A DNA stretch of 64,000 bases from an uncultured Dehalococcoidia bacterium (GTDB taxonomy: Bacteria > Chloroflexota > Dehalococcoidia > Lucifugimonadales > CATOSD01). Positions 22,056-31,316 of this stretch are shown here, piece after piece. Numbering within the stretch: position 1 is the first letter of the stretch; each line of letters begins with the position of its first letter. Location of the stretch: NCBI GenBank assembly GCA_951812395.1, contig CATOSD010000001.1:2019108-2083107 (forward strand). The letters are read 5' to 3'. Both the position numbers and the translations under genes were made by a program. The notes below the pieces were generated by a model that was not told the DNA's origin, made no database searches, and worked only from the letters and a program-made list of their open reading frames with translations.

Positions 22056-24296
22056 TTGAAGAACCTGCTGAGACGAAACAAGACCCAAGAAGCGGAGGGG
22101 CGGCCCGACGAGGCCGCCGCCCCGCAGAATCAAGAGACGACCGAACCCCAGACTCCCGCGCCCAAGCCGCCGCCGGAGTTGCCCCTGTTCTTCATGGTCT
22201 CCCACCTCGACGACGACGGCCCCGTCCGGCTGGACGGGGTGAAGCTGGGCGTCTGCGAGGTGATGGGGCTTGAGCTGGACGGGCCGAAGCTGGGGGCCTT
22301 CGCCGGGGCGCTCAACGCCTGCGACTTCCCCGTGCAGCTCCTCATCCGCCAGCACCCGCCGCGCCTCGGCGGGCTGCGGGAGAAGTTGACGGAGGCGCAG
22401 CCGGAGAACCTTCCCCCGCAGACGAAGGCGGCAGCCGAGTCGCTGGGGCGTCTGCTCACCGAGCTTGAGACGAGGGACGGCATCCTCGACCGGCGCTTCT
22501 ACGCCATCACCGAGCACGCCCGCTTCGACGAGCTGCGCGGTCTGCTGGCAAGGGCGGGGCTGTCCGTGCACCCCCTGAACGGCAGGCGGTTGCAGATGTT
22601 CTTCGCAGCAGCCGCCCTCGGCGGCACGCCCGGCGACTTCGACGAGGAGACGCCGGTGGAGGTGGAGGTCAACCGCCGCCACGTGCGCGTGGGAGACCGG
22701 CTGGTCCGCTCCCTCCACCTGGGCAAATGGCCCAGGTCATTGGCCCCCGGCTTCCTGCAAGGGCTGATGGCGGCGGGAGCGCCGATGGACCTGTCCATCC
22801 ACCTGGGACCGATACCCGCAGAGCAGGCGGCGCGGACCTTGGAGTGGCAGAAGGTCAGGTTCGAGTCGGCTCAGAGCCTGTCCTTCAAGCGGGGGCGCAC
22901 CATGTCCCCCGAGGCGGAGATCGCCCTGGAGGACATCACCCGTCTCAGGGACGAGGTGCAGCGGGGCAGGGAGCGGCTCTTCCACTCGTCGCTGTCCGTC
23001 ACCCTACACGCCAAGGACGAGAACTCGCTCAAGGAGATGACCCAGCGGGCGAAGGGCCACTTCGCCGCCACGCTGGGCAAGCTGGACAACCTGGCCTTCC
23101 GGCAGCGCGAGGGCATCCTGTCCACCCTGCCCCTGGCCCTGAACGCCGTGGCCGAGTGGCGCAGCCTGGACACCTCCAGCATCGCCCGGCTCTTCCCCTT
23201 CTCGCCCCCCGACCTGGACACCCGCCGTGGAACCCTCTACGGCATCGACATGCGGGCCTGCTCCCCGGTGGTCTACGACCCCTGGGACGGCACGCACCTG
23301 AACGCCAACACCGCCGTTCTGGCACGCTCCGGCTCCGGCAAGTCCTTCGCCACCAAGCTCGGCGTGCTCAGAGGTCTGACCAGAGGCGTCACCGCCTACG
23401 TCATCGACCCGGAGGGAGAGTACGCGGACATGGCCCGAGCCGCGGGTGGGCGCGTGCTCTCTCCCGGCGTGCCCGGCCAGGGCATGAACCCCTTCGTCAT
23501 CGACACGGGCGATAGTGAAGAGCTGTTGCAGCGCATCGGCAGCCTCAGAAGGCTCATCGAGGTGATGGTGGGCGAGCGGCTGAGCGCCGAGCGAAGGGCC
23601 GCCCTCGACCACGCCCTGGCGGGCTACTACGCCCAGGCCGGGGAGCGCACCGGCTTCCGCGATTTCTACGCCTACCTCGAACGGGAGGGGCAGGACCTGT
23701 CGCGCCTGCTGCGGCCCTTCGCCACCGGCAGCCTGCGCAACCTCCTATCCGACGAGGGAGACGACCTGCTGGGCAACGAGGCCCTGGTCACCGTCTTCGA
23801 CCTGCGATTGCTCGAACCGGAGCTTCGCCCCGCCGCCGCGATGGTCTGCACCGAGACGGTGTGGGCGGCGGCCGCCCAGGACCCAAAGCCCCGCCTGCTG
23901 GTGGTGGACGAGGTGTGGAGCATCATGCAGCACCCCGAAGGAGCGGCCTTCATGGTCAGCATGGCGAAGCGGGCGCGCAAGCACCGGCTGGGGTTGCAGT
24001 TCATCACCCAGGACGTCCAGGACCTTCTGTCCGAAGACACGTCGAGGACCATCACCGGCCACTCCGGTCGGGCACTCCTCCAGAACGCCGCCTTCAAGCT
24101 CCTCTTGCAGCAGGACGCGGCGGCGATAACCACCGTGGGCGACGCCTTCGACCTGCCTGAAGACCTCCAGCGATGGCTGCTGTCGTGCCCCAGGGGAGAC
24201 GGCCTCCTGTTGGCGAAGGGGCACCGCTTCCCCGTCCGCGTCGAGGCCACGCCGGAGGAGACGGACGTGATCGAGTGGAGGCCGGGGAAGCACTAG
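22056..24296 (+). CDS. VirB4/TrbE-type type IV secretion ATPase
   Basis: The 746-aa protein has the VirB4 layout: an N-terminal domain that contacts the membrane parts (about 40-400), then the ATPase. Walker A is ARSGSGKS (residues 423-430), Walker B is RLLVVDEVWSIMQHP (about 618-632), followed by KRARKHRLGLQFITQDVQDL and ITGHSGRALLQNAAFKLLLQ. It powers pilus assembly and DNA export at the inner membrane. It starts with TTG at 22056, supported by AAGGAG at 22041-22046. It lies between the pilin-like gene and the coupling ATPase, the usual order in Gram-positive-type ICEs. Confidence 0.93.
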   Translation: MKNLLRRNKTQEAEGRPDEAAAPQNQETTEPQTPAPKPPPELPLFFMVSHLDDDGPVRLDGVKLGVCEVMGLELDGPKLGAFAGALNACDFPVQLLIRQHPPRLGGLREKLTEAQPENLPPQTKAAAESLGRLLTELETRDGILDRRFYAITEHARFDELRGLLARAGLSVHPLNGRRLQMFFAAAALGGTPGDFDEETPVEVEVNRRHVRVGDRLVRSLHLGKWPRSLAPGFLQGLMAAGAPMDLSIHLGPIPAEQAARTLEWQKVRFESAQSLSFKRGRTMSPEAEIALEDITRLRDEVQRGRERLFHSSLSVTLHAKDENSLKEMTQRAKGHFAATLGKLDNLAFRQREGILSTLPLALNAVAEWRSLDTSSIARLFPFSPPDLDTRRGTLYGIDMRACSPVVYDPWDGTHLNANTAVLARSGSGKSFATKLGVLRGLTRGVTAYVIDPEGEYADMARAAGGRVLSPGVPGQGMNPFVIDTGDSEELLQRIGSLRRLIEVMVGERLSAERRAALDHALAGYYAQAGERTGFRDFYAYLEREGQDLSRLLRPFATGSLRNLLSDEGDDLLGNEALVTVFDLRLLEPELRPAAAMVCTETVWAAAAQDPKPRLLVVDEVWSIMQHPEGAAFMVSMAKRARKHRLGLQFITQDVQDLLSEDTSRTITGHSGRALLQNAAFKLLLQQDAAAITTVGDAFDLPEDLQRWLLSCPRGDGLLLAKGHRFPVRVEATPEETDVIEWRPGKH

Positions 24297-24329
24297 GCGC
24301 GGCCAACCACTGCGAGGAGGACGAAACCG

Positions 24330-27005
24330 ATGGACGAGAGACACCCGCGCGACTACGAACCGACCGACGACCCCAATAGAGAAAGGAAGAGAAGCGTGAA
24401 GCTGAACCCGATACGAAGACTCTTCGGCAATGACGACGACAAGACCCCCGTGCTGCTGGCGGTGACGCCGCCCAGGGAGGGGGAGCGGACCCTGCTGGGC
24501 GTGGAGAACCTCCTGGGCTCCATCGCCGTCCCCGAACCCTTCTCCCTGGAACTGGCGGGCGACGCAGACGGCGTGACCCTCCTGGCCCGCTGCCTGCAAG
24601 ACCGGGTGGTGCGGGGCCAGATCGCCGCCCGCTACCCGCAGGCGCAGATACAGCGGATACCGGACGAGGACGACCCCCTGAATCTGTACGAGGGCGAGCA
24701 GGCGTGGAGCATGACGCTCAGGGCCGACGGCCCCGATTACACGCCCCTGCGCACCTTCAGGGACGACGACCTGCTCGACCCCGGCTCCGACCCCCTCATG
24801 GCCGTGCTGGGGGCGCTCTCCAACCTGAACGAGGGGGAGCGGGTGGTGGCGCGCATGATGCTCAACTCCCTGGGACCCGACTGGTCGCAGGGCCACCAGG
24901 AGAAGGCCCACAAGAGGCCGGTGGAGGATCGGCGCGATCCCTCCTACACCTACCAGACCCGTCCCCTCCAGATGGACGGCGTGACGATGGCCGTCCTGGG
25001 CGTCGGCGCGCTCGCCGCCCTTCGCGCCTACCTGTGGGTGCAGGCCGGAGAGACCTGGAAGGCCATACTCATGGGCGTCAGCGTCGGCGCAGCCCTGGCC
25101 GCAGGCGGCTGGCTCTGGCACCGGTGGAAGAAGGCCCACAGCCGGGTGTACGACCCGAACCAGATCAAGGAGAAGGTCTCCCGCATAGCCTTCGACGGCG
25201 AGATACAGGTGACGGCCATCCTGCCCGAGAACACCGGGCGGCAGCGGGCGAAGGAGCTGCTGGAGCCGGTGGCGGCGGCCTACCGCCACTACGACAACCC
25301 GGCGGGGGCGAAGATGAAGGCCGGCCGCGTCCGGCCCGCCGCGCCCGACCCCTCGATGCTGTACCCCGCAGGCCCCGGTCTCTTCGGCAGGCGCAGCGTC
25401 CTGGGCGTCCGCGAGGCGGCCTGCCTGTGGCATCCGCCGGGGGCCAGGGACGAGACGCCCCTGGTCGCCCGCGCCGGGGCCAAGATGCTGCTGCCCACCG
25501 CCCGCAGCGTCAGCGGCGGCGCCCACGTGGGCGACACCACCACAGGGACGCCCAGGAAGATCCACTTCCCCGCCGACCTGCTCAGGCGGCACCACCTCTA
25601 CGTGGCCCGCACCCGCATGGGCAAGTCCACCCTCATGCAGCACATCGTCAGGCACAAGATGCAGGAGAAGGCGGCGGGCAGGGACGGCGACGCCATCGTC
25701 GTCGTCGATCCCCACGCCGACCTGGTGGGAGACCTGCTGCGGCATGTGCCGGAGTCCCTCATAGACCGGGTGCGGCTCATCGACCTGGCCGACGACCGGG
25801 GAGCGCCCGGCATCAACCTCCTCGACTCCCGCGTCTTCACCGACCGCGACCGCACCGCCGATTCCGTCGTGCGCATCGCCAAGGGGCTGTGGGACCAGTG
25901 GGGGCCGAGGATGCAGTCCATCCTGGAGCAGACCGTCAAGACCCTCCACGAGGCCAACGAACGCAGGGACGCGGGCGAGCAGTACACCATCCTCGACGGG
26001 CTGCGCATCCTCTCCGACACCGACTTCCGCGCCGACGTGCTGGCCGAGGTGAGCGACCCCTACCTGGTGGAGTGGTGGGGCAGGGACTTCTTCGGCTGGC
26101 GGCACGAGACCCGCGCCGACGCGTTGGCCCCGGTGCAGACCAGGCTGTCCTACTACTCGTCCTCCAAGCGGGCGAGGGCTATCCTGGGCCAGTCCCGCTC
26201 CACCATCGACATGAGAAGGGTCATCCGCGAGGGCGGCATCCTCTTCGTCTCCACCGCCCAGGGGGAGGCGGGAAGAGACGTCGCCGCCCTGGTCGGCGCG
26301 TCCCTCCTCAACCTCGTGGACGCCGTAATACGGGAGCAGGGGAGCCTTCCCTTCGAGAAGCGCCGGGGCGCGCTGGTCGTCGTGGACGAGATGCAGTCGA
26401 TGCCCGGCGTGGACTACGAGTCGATGCTCAGCGAGCTTGGGAAGTTCGGGGCCAGCTTCGTGCTGGCCACCCAGAGCCTCGCCAAGCTGGACGACCTCTC
26501 CCGCACCATGCGCGACACCATCCTCGCAAACGTCGGCTGCCTCGCCGTCTTCCAGGTGGCGGGCAACGATGCCCGCCAGCTCGTGTGGGAGCTGGGCAAG
26601 GAGCGGGTGGCCGAGGACGACATCACGTCGCTGCCCGTTCACCAGTGCTACGTCCGCGCCACCGTGGGAACCGACCGGATGGACGCCTTCTCCATGAGGG
26701 TGGCAAAGCCGGAGCCGGGAGACCCCGAAACGGCGGAGCGCATATGGGGCCAGGCCGAGAGCTACATCACGCCTGCCAGGGACCTGGCCGAGAAGGATGC
26801 AGGCTTGCAGGAGCTGGTCGACAAGTACCGCGACCAGTTGGACAGGCTCAGGAAGGAGCAGGCCCAGGAGACCCAGGGCGGCGGCGAGCAACAGGCACAG
26901 GAACAGCCCAAGCGCAAGCAGCAGCGCACCAAGCGCGACCGGAACCCCAGGAACGACGCCCCGGAGACGGCGGGCGGGACGGACGACGGGGAGCGTGAGG
27001 AATGA
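24330..27005 (+). CDS. Type IV coupling protein-like ATPase (TraD/TraG type)
   Basis: The first 280 residues hold a membrane part with two hydrophobic helices (TMAVLGVGALAALRAYLWVQ; ILMGVSVGAALAAGGWLW). The C-terminal two thirds are a HerA/FtsK-like ATPase: Walker A ARTRMGKST (426-434), Walker B ALVVVDEMQSM (about 682-692), the sensor LATQSLAKLD, and VFQVAGNDARQLVWELG. The tail (about 815-891) is Gln/Lys/Glu-rich. Such proteins bring the DNA-relaxase complex to the channel. The start at 24330 has GAGGAGG; a GTG at 24395 with AAGGAAGAGAAG upstream is an alternative. The stop overlaps the next start (ATGA). Confidence 0.88.
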   Translation: MDERHPRDYEPTDDPNRERKRSVKLNPIRRLFGNDDDKTPVLLAVTPPREGERTLLGVENLLGSIAVPEPFSLELAGDADGVTLLARCLQDRVVRGQIAARYPQAQIQRIPDEDDPLNLYEGEQAWSMTLRADGPDYTPLRTFRDDDLLDPGSDPLMAVLGALSNLNEGERVVARMMLNSLGPDWSQGHQEKAHKRPVEDRRDPSYTYQTRPLQMDGVTMAVLGVGALAALRAYLWVQAGETWKAILMGVSVGAALAAGGWLWHRWKKAHSRVYDPNQIKEKVSRIAFDGEIQVTAILPENTGRQRAKELLEPVAAAYRHYDNPAGAKMKAGRVRPAAPDPSMLYPAGPGLFGRRSVLGVREAACLWHPPGARDETPLVARAGAKMLLPTARSVSGGAHVGDTTTGTPRKIHFPADLLRRHHLYVARTRMGKSTLMQHIVRHKMQEKAAGRDGDAIVVVDPHADLVGDLLRHVPESLIDRVRLIDLADDRGAPGINLLDSRVFTDRDRTADSVVRIAKGLWDQWGPRMQSILEQTVKTLHEANERRDAGEQYTILDGLRILSDTDFRADVLAEVSDPYLVEWWGRDFFGWRHETRADALAPVQTRLSYYSSSKRARAILGQSRSTIDMRRVIREGGILFVSTAQGEAGRDVAALVGASLLNLVDAVIREQGSLPFEKRRGALVVVDEMQSMPGVDYESMLSELGKFGASFVLATQSLAKLDDLSRTMRDTILANVGCLAVFQVAGNDARQLVWELGKERVAEDDITSLPVHQCYVRATVGTDRMDAFSMRVAKPEPGDPETAERIWGQAESYITPARDLAEKDAGLQELVDKYRDQLDRLRKEQAQETQGGGEQQAQEQPKRKQQRTKRDRNPRNDAPETAGGTDDGEREE

Positions 27006-28666
27006 GACCAGTGGACGCCGAGCTGCTCAAGCTGCTGGCGCACATGCCCCTCCTCGACCGGCTGGAGATGGTCGCCGTCTCCGGCTGGTCCAGGGGAGGG
27101 GTGTACAGGGCGGTCCCCAGGCTGGAGGACGCGGGGTTGATCGCCTCCGTCCCCCACGGCACGGAGCTCATACCCCCGACCCGAAGGTTCCACCTCACCG
27201 CCGCAGGGCTGCGCCGCCTCGCCCACGCGGAGAACGCACCGCTTGAGGGCCTGCTCAGAGACCTGCCCGTCTCGGCCCGCTGGCGGCGCGTCCTGCTGGA
27301 ACGCCTCGACGCCGTGGCCGTCGTCTATCGCCTCGCCTCCGCCATTTCAAACGCGGCCTATCCCATTCGCTTCCGATGGTACCGCGCCATGCCAATGGAC
27401 GCCGCCGTCACCCTGCCCGGAGGAGGAACCGTCGGCATCGTCCGCCAGGGGCCGACCACCGACCGCACGGGCTTCTCCAAGCGCCTCTGGCGGCTCACCC
27501 GGGGGCCGCAGCCCGGCTGCATCCTGTTCATCGCGCCCGACGAGGTGCGGCTGCGCCACTCCCGCAGGAGGCTCGCCCAGACGCCCTCCGAGACGCTCTT
27601 CGCCCTGGAGCGTGAGGCGGTTGCCGCGTCCCCCGACAACCCCGTGTGGCGGCTCCGCTCCATCAACGCCGCCGTCAGCCTGCGGGACGCCATCGGCCGG
27701 TTGACCCGCAGGGGCGCTGTCCCCAACGAGCGTCCCCTGGAGCGCGGTCTCCACCTTCCCCCGGACATCGACGAGCACGAACCGGGAGGGGATGTCCCCG
27801 ACTACCTGCTGCCCGCCCTGCTGAGGCCCTCTGAGAAGCGCGCCCTGGACCTGCTCCATGACTGGCCCTGGCTCGGACTGCCGGACCTGGCCGGACTGCT
27901 GGGGGTCTCCCGCCCGCGAGCGTCCCAGGTCGTCGCCGCCCTGGAGAGCTTCGGGCTGGTCGTCCGCACCCACGTATCGGGACGCAGCCTAGCCCTCACC
28001 GACGTCGGGCTGGCGATGCTGGCCCGCAGGGACCGCACCGCCGTGGGCGGGGCGAAGAAGCGGTGGAGCGTCGCGCCCACAGACGCCGAGGACTGGCGCA
28101 GCGTCGCCGGCAGGCGCAGCAGACAGCTCCTGCGCGACATGGACCACACCACCGCCGTCCACGGCCTCATAGCGTCCCTGGCGACCCAGGCCCGCGACCT
28201 GGGCTGGGAGATCGGCCAGCTCGATCCGCCCATCAGGGCGTCCCGCTACTTCCGGCACTTCGGCGTCAGGCGCTCCATCCACCCCGACGCCTTCGGCGTC
28301 CTGGGGAAGGGCACCACCACCTGGCCCTTCTTCCTGGAGTATGAGCGCAGGGCCGTGCGCCCCATCACGATGGCGGAGCGGCTGGCCCCATACCTGCGCT
28401 ACTACTCCTCCCACCGGCCCATCGACGACCACGGCGCACGGCCCGCCGTCCTCGTGGTCTTCCACGAAGACCTGGCGGCAACCCACTTCCTGCGAGTCGC
28501 CCTCGAGGAGATGGTGCGGACGAGGACGCCACTTCCCCTGCTGGTCTCCCACCGGGGCCTGACGGAGCGGGAGGGGCCGCTGGGTCGTGCGTGGCTCGCC
28601 CCAGGCGGCGGCTTCGAGCCGGTGCGCCCCCTGAACCAAAACCCGACCGGAGAACGTCAGCAATGA
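27002..28666 (+). CDS. Replication-relaxation-like winged-helix protein
   Basis: Two winged-helix regions can be seen: residues 5-75 (ELLKLLAHMPLLDRLEMVAVSGWSRGGVYRAV...GLI) and about 275-345 (KRALDLLHDWPWLGLPDLAGLLGVSRPRASQVVAAL...LALTDVGLAML). A C-terminal domain follows (HTTAVHGLIASLATQA; IHPDAFGVL; TWPFFLEYERRAVRP) with the D-x-n-E-Y-E spacing of a PD-(D/E)XK-like nuclease. This resembles the replication-relaxation (Replic_Relax) family of mobile elements. It sits exactly where an ICE usually has its relaxase and is the best candidate here for nicking or origin recognition. Coupled on both sides by ATGA overlaps. Confidence 0.65.
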   Translation: MRPVDAELLKLLAHMPLLDRLEMVAVSGWSRGGVYRAVPRLEDAGLIASVPHGTELIPPTRRFHLTAAGLRRLAHAENAPLEGLLRDLPVSARWRRVLLERLDAVAVVYRLASAISNAAYPIRFRWYRAMPMDAAVTLPGGGTVGIVRQGPTTDRTGFSKRLWRLTRGPQPGCILFIAPDEVRLRHSRRRLAQTPSETLFALEREAVAASPDNPVWRLRSINAAVSLRDAIGRLTRRGAVPNERPLERGLHLPPDIDEHEPGGDVPDYLLPALLRPSEKRALDLLHDWPWLGLPDLAGLLGVSRPRASQVVAALESFGLVVRTHVSGRSLALTDVGLAMLARRDRTAVGGAKKRWSVAPTDAEDWRSVAGRRSRQLLRDMDHTTAVHGLIASLATQARDLGWEIGQLDPPIRASRYFRHFGVRRSIHPDAFGVLGKGTTTWPFFLEYERRAVRPITMAERLAPYLRYYSSHRPIDDHGARPAVLVVFHEDLAATHFLRVALEEMVRTRTPLPLLVSHRGLTEREGPLGRAWLAPGGGFEPVRPLNQNPTGERQQ

Positions 28667-29421
28667 GAATCTACTACATCGACGAGTCCGAGGGTCCCCG
28701 CTACTACGTCCGCTCCGCCCTGGGCGTGGACGCCGAGCGGTGGAACGACCTCAACGCCCGCGTCCGCGACTGGCGGCTCAAGCTGGAGGTACGCTACGCC
28801 GTCCCACCGGACCGGGAGCTTCACGCCTGCGACCTGCTGGCGGGCCGGGGCAAGCTGGCCCGTGTGGGTAACGCCGACCGCAGGCTCTCACCGGAGCACG
28901 GGGCCGAAATCTTCGTCGGCGGGCTGCAACTCGTCGAGGACGCCGCCAGGACCATCGGCGGCGTTGAGGTTGTCAACGTCTGCCTGCATAAGCCCGACGC
29001 GAGGGGCCACGAGCGGGCCAGCCTCGACCGCCTGCTCAACCGCATCAACACCTCCGTCGCGTCCGCCAACCGCCACGCCTTCCTCATCTTCGACGAGGGC
29101 CGCGAGGATATGGTAGCCCGCCTCTACCGCAGGCTCAGGAGCCGCAACCCCGTGCCCAGCAGGTACGAGGCGTGGGAGGACGGGGAGCGCACAAAGGACA
29201 TCCCGATAGAGAGGGTCATCGGCGGCCCCGCCTTCCGAAGCTCCCACTCCGACCACCTGCTACAGATGGCCGACCTCATCGCCCACGCCCTCCTCAAGCA
29301 GGAGGAGGAACCGTCGCCCAGGGTGGCGCGGCTGGGCATCGACCGGGCCTTCGGGAACCTCGACCGCGCCCTCAACCGCAGGGCGTCCAGGCGAGACCCT
29401 CAGGGCGTCGTCAGACGATAA
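28663..29421 (+). CDS. DUF3800 domain protein
   Basis: The 252-aa protein begins MRIYYIDESEGPRYY, the DUF3800 hallmark, with later motifs ELHACDLL, HAFLIFDEGRED and SSHSDHLLQMADLIAHALL. These acidic residues suggest an RNase H-like metal site, although the activity of the family has not been settled. The ATG overlaps the stop of the winged-helix gene, so the protein is part of the transfer operon. The last 270 bp of the gene also exist as a shortened copy at 32243-32392, beyond the cargo genes. Confidence 0.8.
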   Translation: MRIYYIDESEGPRYYVRSALGVDAERWNDLNARVRDWRLKLEVRYAVPPDRELHACDLLAGRGKLARVGNADRRLSPEHGAEIFVGGLQLVEDAARTIGGVEVVNVCLHKPDARGHERASLDRLLNRINTSVASANRHAFLIFDEGREDMVARLYRRLRSRNPVPSRYEAWEDGERTKDIPIERVIGGPAFRSSHSDHLLQMADLIAHALLKQEEEPSPRVARLGIDRAFGNLDRALNRRASRRDPQGVVRR

Positions 29422-29486
29422 CCCTAGGCCGAAACCCAAGCCTCTCTTACGACTTCAGAGTAGAGACGGAGAGCATCCAACGGGCG

Positions 29487-29492
29487 TATAAT
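29487..29492 (+). promoter_or_regulatory. Possible -10 box of the cargo operon
   Basis: TATAAT is seen at 29487-29492, but no good -35 is found 16-18 bases upstream. It may be an activator-dependent promoter for the three cargo genes. From here the DNA becomes visibly less GC-rich. Confidence 0.3.
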
Positions 29493-29612
29493 GGGACAGA
29501 CGCCTTCGTATCTGTCAAATGTTCGGGTCGGCAGGGCAAATCTAAACACATGCGCTCACAGATTTCCTGCGCGATGAACCGCATAGACTCCAATTGGTTG
29601 AGGGCTATAGAA

Positions 29613-29969
29613 ATGGTAAACGTGAATTGGATTAGGTGTACCGACGGTAAAGAATGGTGCCCTCTGGAAACCGTCGATCTGACCAACGTTAATGTTGATG
29701 GCGTATACATCATCTGGCACGAAGGGAATCCCGCCAGAGTTGTTCGTATCGGACAGGGGGACATTGCCAGTCGGTTGTCATCACATCGACAAGATAACGG
29801 CATCCTTGACTACCGCCGATATGGGAAGCTGCGGGTAACGTGGGCATCTGTACCATCACATCAACAAGATGGTGTTGAACGTCATCTCGCCAATACGTGG
29901 CCGCCACTCATCGGAGAAGCCTTTCCTAATGTGACTCCGATTCCAGTGAATTCTCCGTTTGGACAGTGA
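29613..29969 (+). CDS. GIY-YIG-like nuclease domain protein (118 aa)
   Basis: The pattern GVYIIWHEGNPARVVRIGQGDIASRLSSHRQD carries the GIY-YIG core (GVY...VVRIGQG), a conserved Arg, and downstream GVERHLANTWPPLIG with the catalytic Glu. Ends PIPVNSPFGQ. Stand-alone proteins of this sort occur near restriction and defence genes. ATGs at 29550 and 29574 are in frame, but GAGGG lies about 9 bases before 29613, which also gives the usual start (WIRCTDGKEWCPLETVDL). Three bases separate it from the next gene. Confidence 0.65.
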   Translation: MVNVNWIRCTDGKEWCPLETVDLTNVNVDGVYIIWHEGNPARVVRIGQGDIASRLSSHRQDNGILDYRRYGKLRVTWASVPSHQQDGVERHLANTWPPLIGEAFPNVTPIPVNSPFGQ

Positions 29970-29972
29970 AGA

Positions 29973-31196
29973 ATGACAAGCCTGTTGTTCTGTGACTATG
30001 ACCTGGGAGGCGTGCTGGCGCAGCAAGACCAGAAGCTGTCAAATGAGGTTGCATCACTAAGCGAAGACCGTGTTCTGAATACTTCGCCGGAAGACCTGTG
30101 CAACTATCTCGTGGAAAAGTACGCCATTGAAGTGGCAGAAATCGACGAGTCAGGAATCAATGCAGATTATGGAGACGCTAAGGTAGACGTCAGTCAACGG
30201 TTTGAATACGCGGTACTCGACAGAAGTAGCCCGCTTTACATCACCGGGACACGCCTCACGTTCTACGTGCCGTTTATAGGGGACCCAGAGCTGTTCAAGT
30301 GTAGGCCCTCCACATTTAACTTCAACCCCCCACGCGCCGCTGTTAGGAACAGCGAGCTTGTCTTTACCTATGAACGCACCACTCAAGACTCCCAAGACAT
30401 TGAGATCGAGTTTGAACGGGACAGAAAGAACGTTAAGGAATATCTTGGATGGATTGCCCGAGATGTGACGCCGTTCAACTCGACCATACGAGAGAAGGCT
30501 AGTCAACACATCAATGCGAGACGCGAGAAGGTGCTCCAAGATAGAGGGTTGGTGGAGAGGCTCGGGTTCCCACTCAGGCGCAGGGAAGGCGCCCCCACCA
30601 CTTTTGTTACACCCGAAGTGAAGAGGCGCATAATTCCACAGCCACCTCAAGCTTCCACAGAACCTTACAAGCCGGAGCCTACGCTTGGCATGGATGACTA
30701 CGAGCATATTCTGTCGGTCCTCTCGAACATGGTCATGGTGATGGAGAGAAGCCCGAAGGCGTTCACGGGCATGGACGAGGAGGACTTGCGTATGCACTTC
30801 CTCGTGCATCTCAACGGGCACTACGAGGGGCAGGCAACAGGCGAGACTTTCAACTACGAGGGCAAAACCGACATTCTGATTAGAGCAGAAGGTAGGAATG
30901 TATTCGTCGCCGAGTGCAAGGTCTGGATGGGTCCATCTGGGCTAAAGGAAGCCCTCGACCAGTTGCTGGGCTACACCAGTTGGAGGGACACCAAGACGGC
31001 CCTCCTCGTGTTCAACCGTGATAGGGAGATGTCCACGGTCCTCAGCAGAATTCCAGAGGTAGTCAGGGCACACGCCAGCTACAAGGCAGACCGTACCTAT
31101 GCCTCGGAGACTGGTTTCCGCTACGTCTTTGGGCATCGTGATGATCCCAACAGGGAGATGATTCTCACCGTGCTCGTTTTCGATGTGCCTGCGTGA
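29973..31196 (+). CDS. PD-(D/E)XK nuclease-like cargo protein (407 aa)
   Basis: The C-terminal third has a restriction-type nuclease core: MDEEDLRMHFLVHLNGHYEG, NYEGKTDILIRAEGRNVFVAECKVW (D in KTDI, E-x-K in AECK, about residues 290-315) and LDQLLGYTSWRDTKTALLVFN. The N-terminal 200 residues start LLFCDYDLGGVLAQQDQ and form a separate domain that I cannot name. It follows the GIY-YIG gene by 3 bp, so two different nuclease folds come from one message. Base composition differs from the transfer genes. A defence function is plausible but not shown. Confidence 0.65.
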   Translation: MTSLLFCDYDLGGVLAQQDQKLSNEVASLSEDRVLNTSPEDLCNYLVEKYAIEVAEIDESGINADYGDAKVDVSQRFEYAVLDRSSPLYITGTRLTFYVPFIGDPELFKCRPSTFNFNPPRAAVRNSELVFTYERTTQDSQDIEIEFERDRKNVKEYLGWIARDVTPFNSTIREKASQHINARREKVLQDRGLVERLGFPLRRREGAPTTFVTPEVKRRIIPQPPQASTEPYKPEPTLGMDDYEHILSVLSNMVMVMERSPKAFTGMDEEDLRMHFLVHLNGHYEGQATGETFNYEGKTDILIRAEGRNVFVAECKVWMGPSGLKEALDQLLGYTSWRDTKTALLVFNRDREMSTVLSRIPEVVRAHASYKADRTYASETGFRYVFGHRDDPNREMILTVLVFDVPA

Positions 31197-31316
31197 GGAC
31201 ACTACAGGCGATGATGTTTGAGGACATGCCCGTTCAAAAGGGAGTTTACAGACCAGCACCTTCCTCTAGGCCATGAGGCCATTGACCACACTACTGCTCT
31301 ACCCGTAAGGAGACCC

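Noticed and set aside
23745..26891. 1048-codon open frame on the minus strand
   Set aside because: It runs antisense across the VirB4 and coupling ATPase genes, has no domain signature and reflects the high GC third-position bias.
24704..26998. 764-codon plus-strand frame
   Set aside because: Second frame of the coupling protein; the true frame has Walker motifs and membrane helices.
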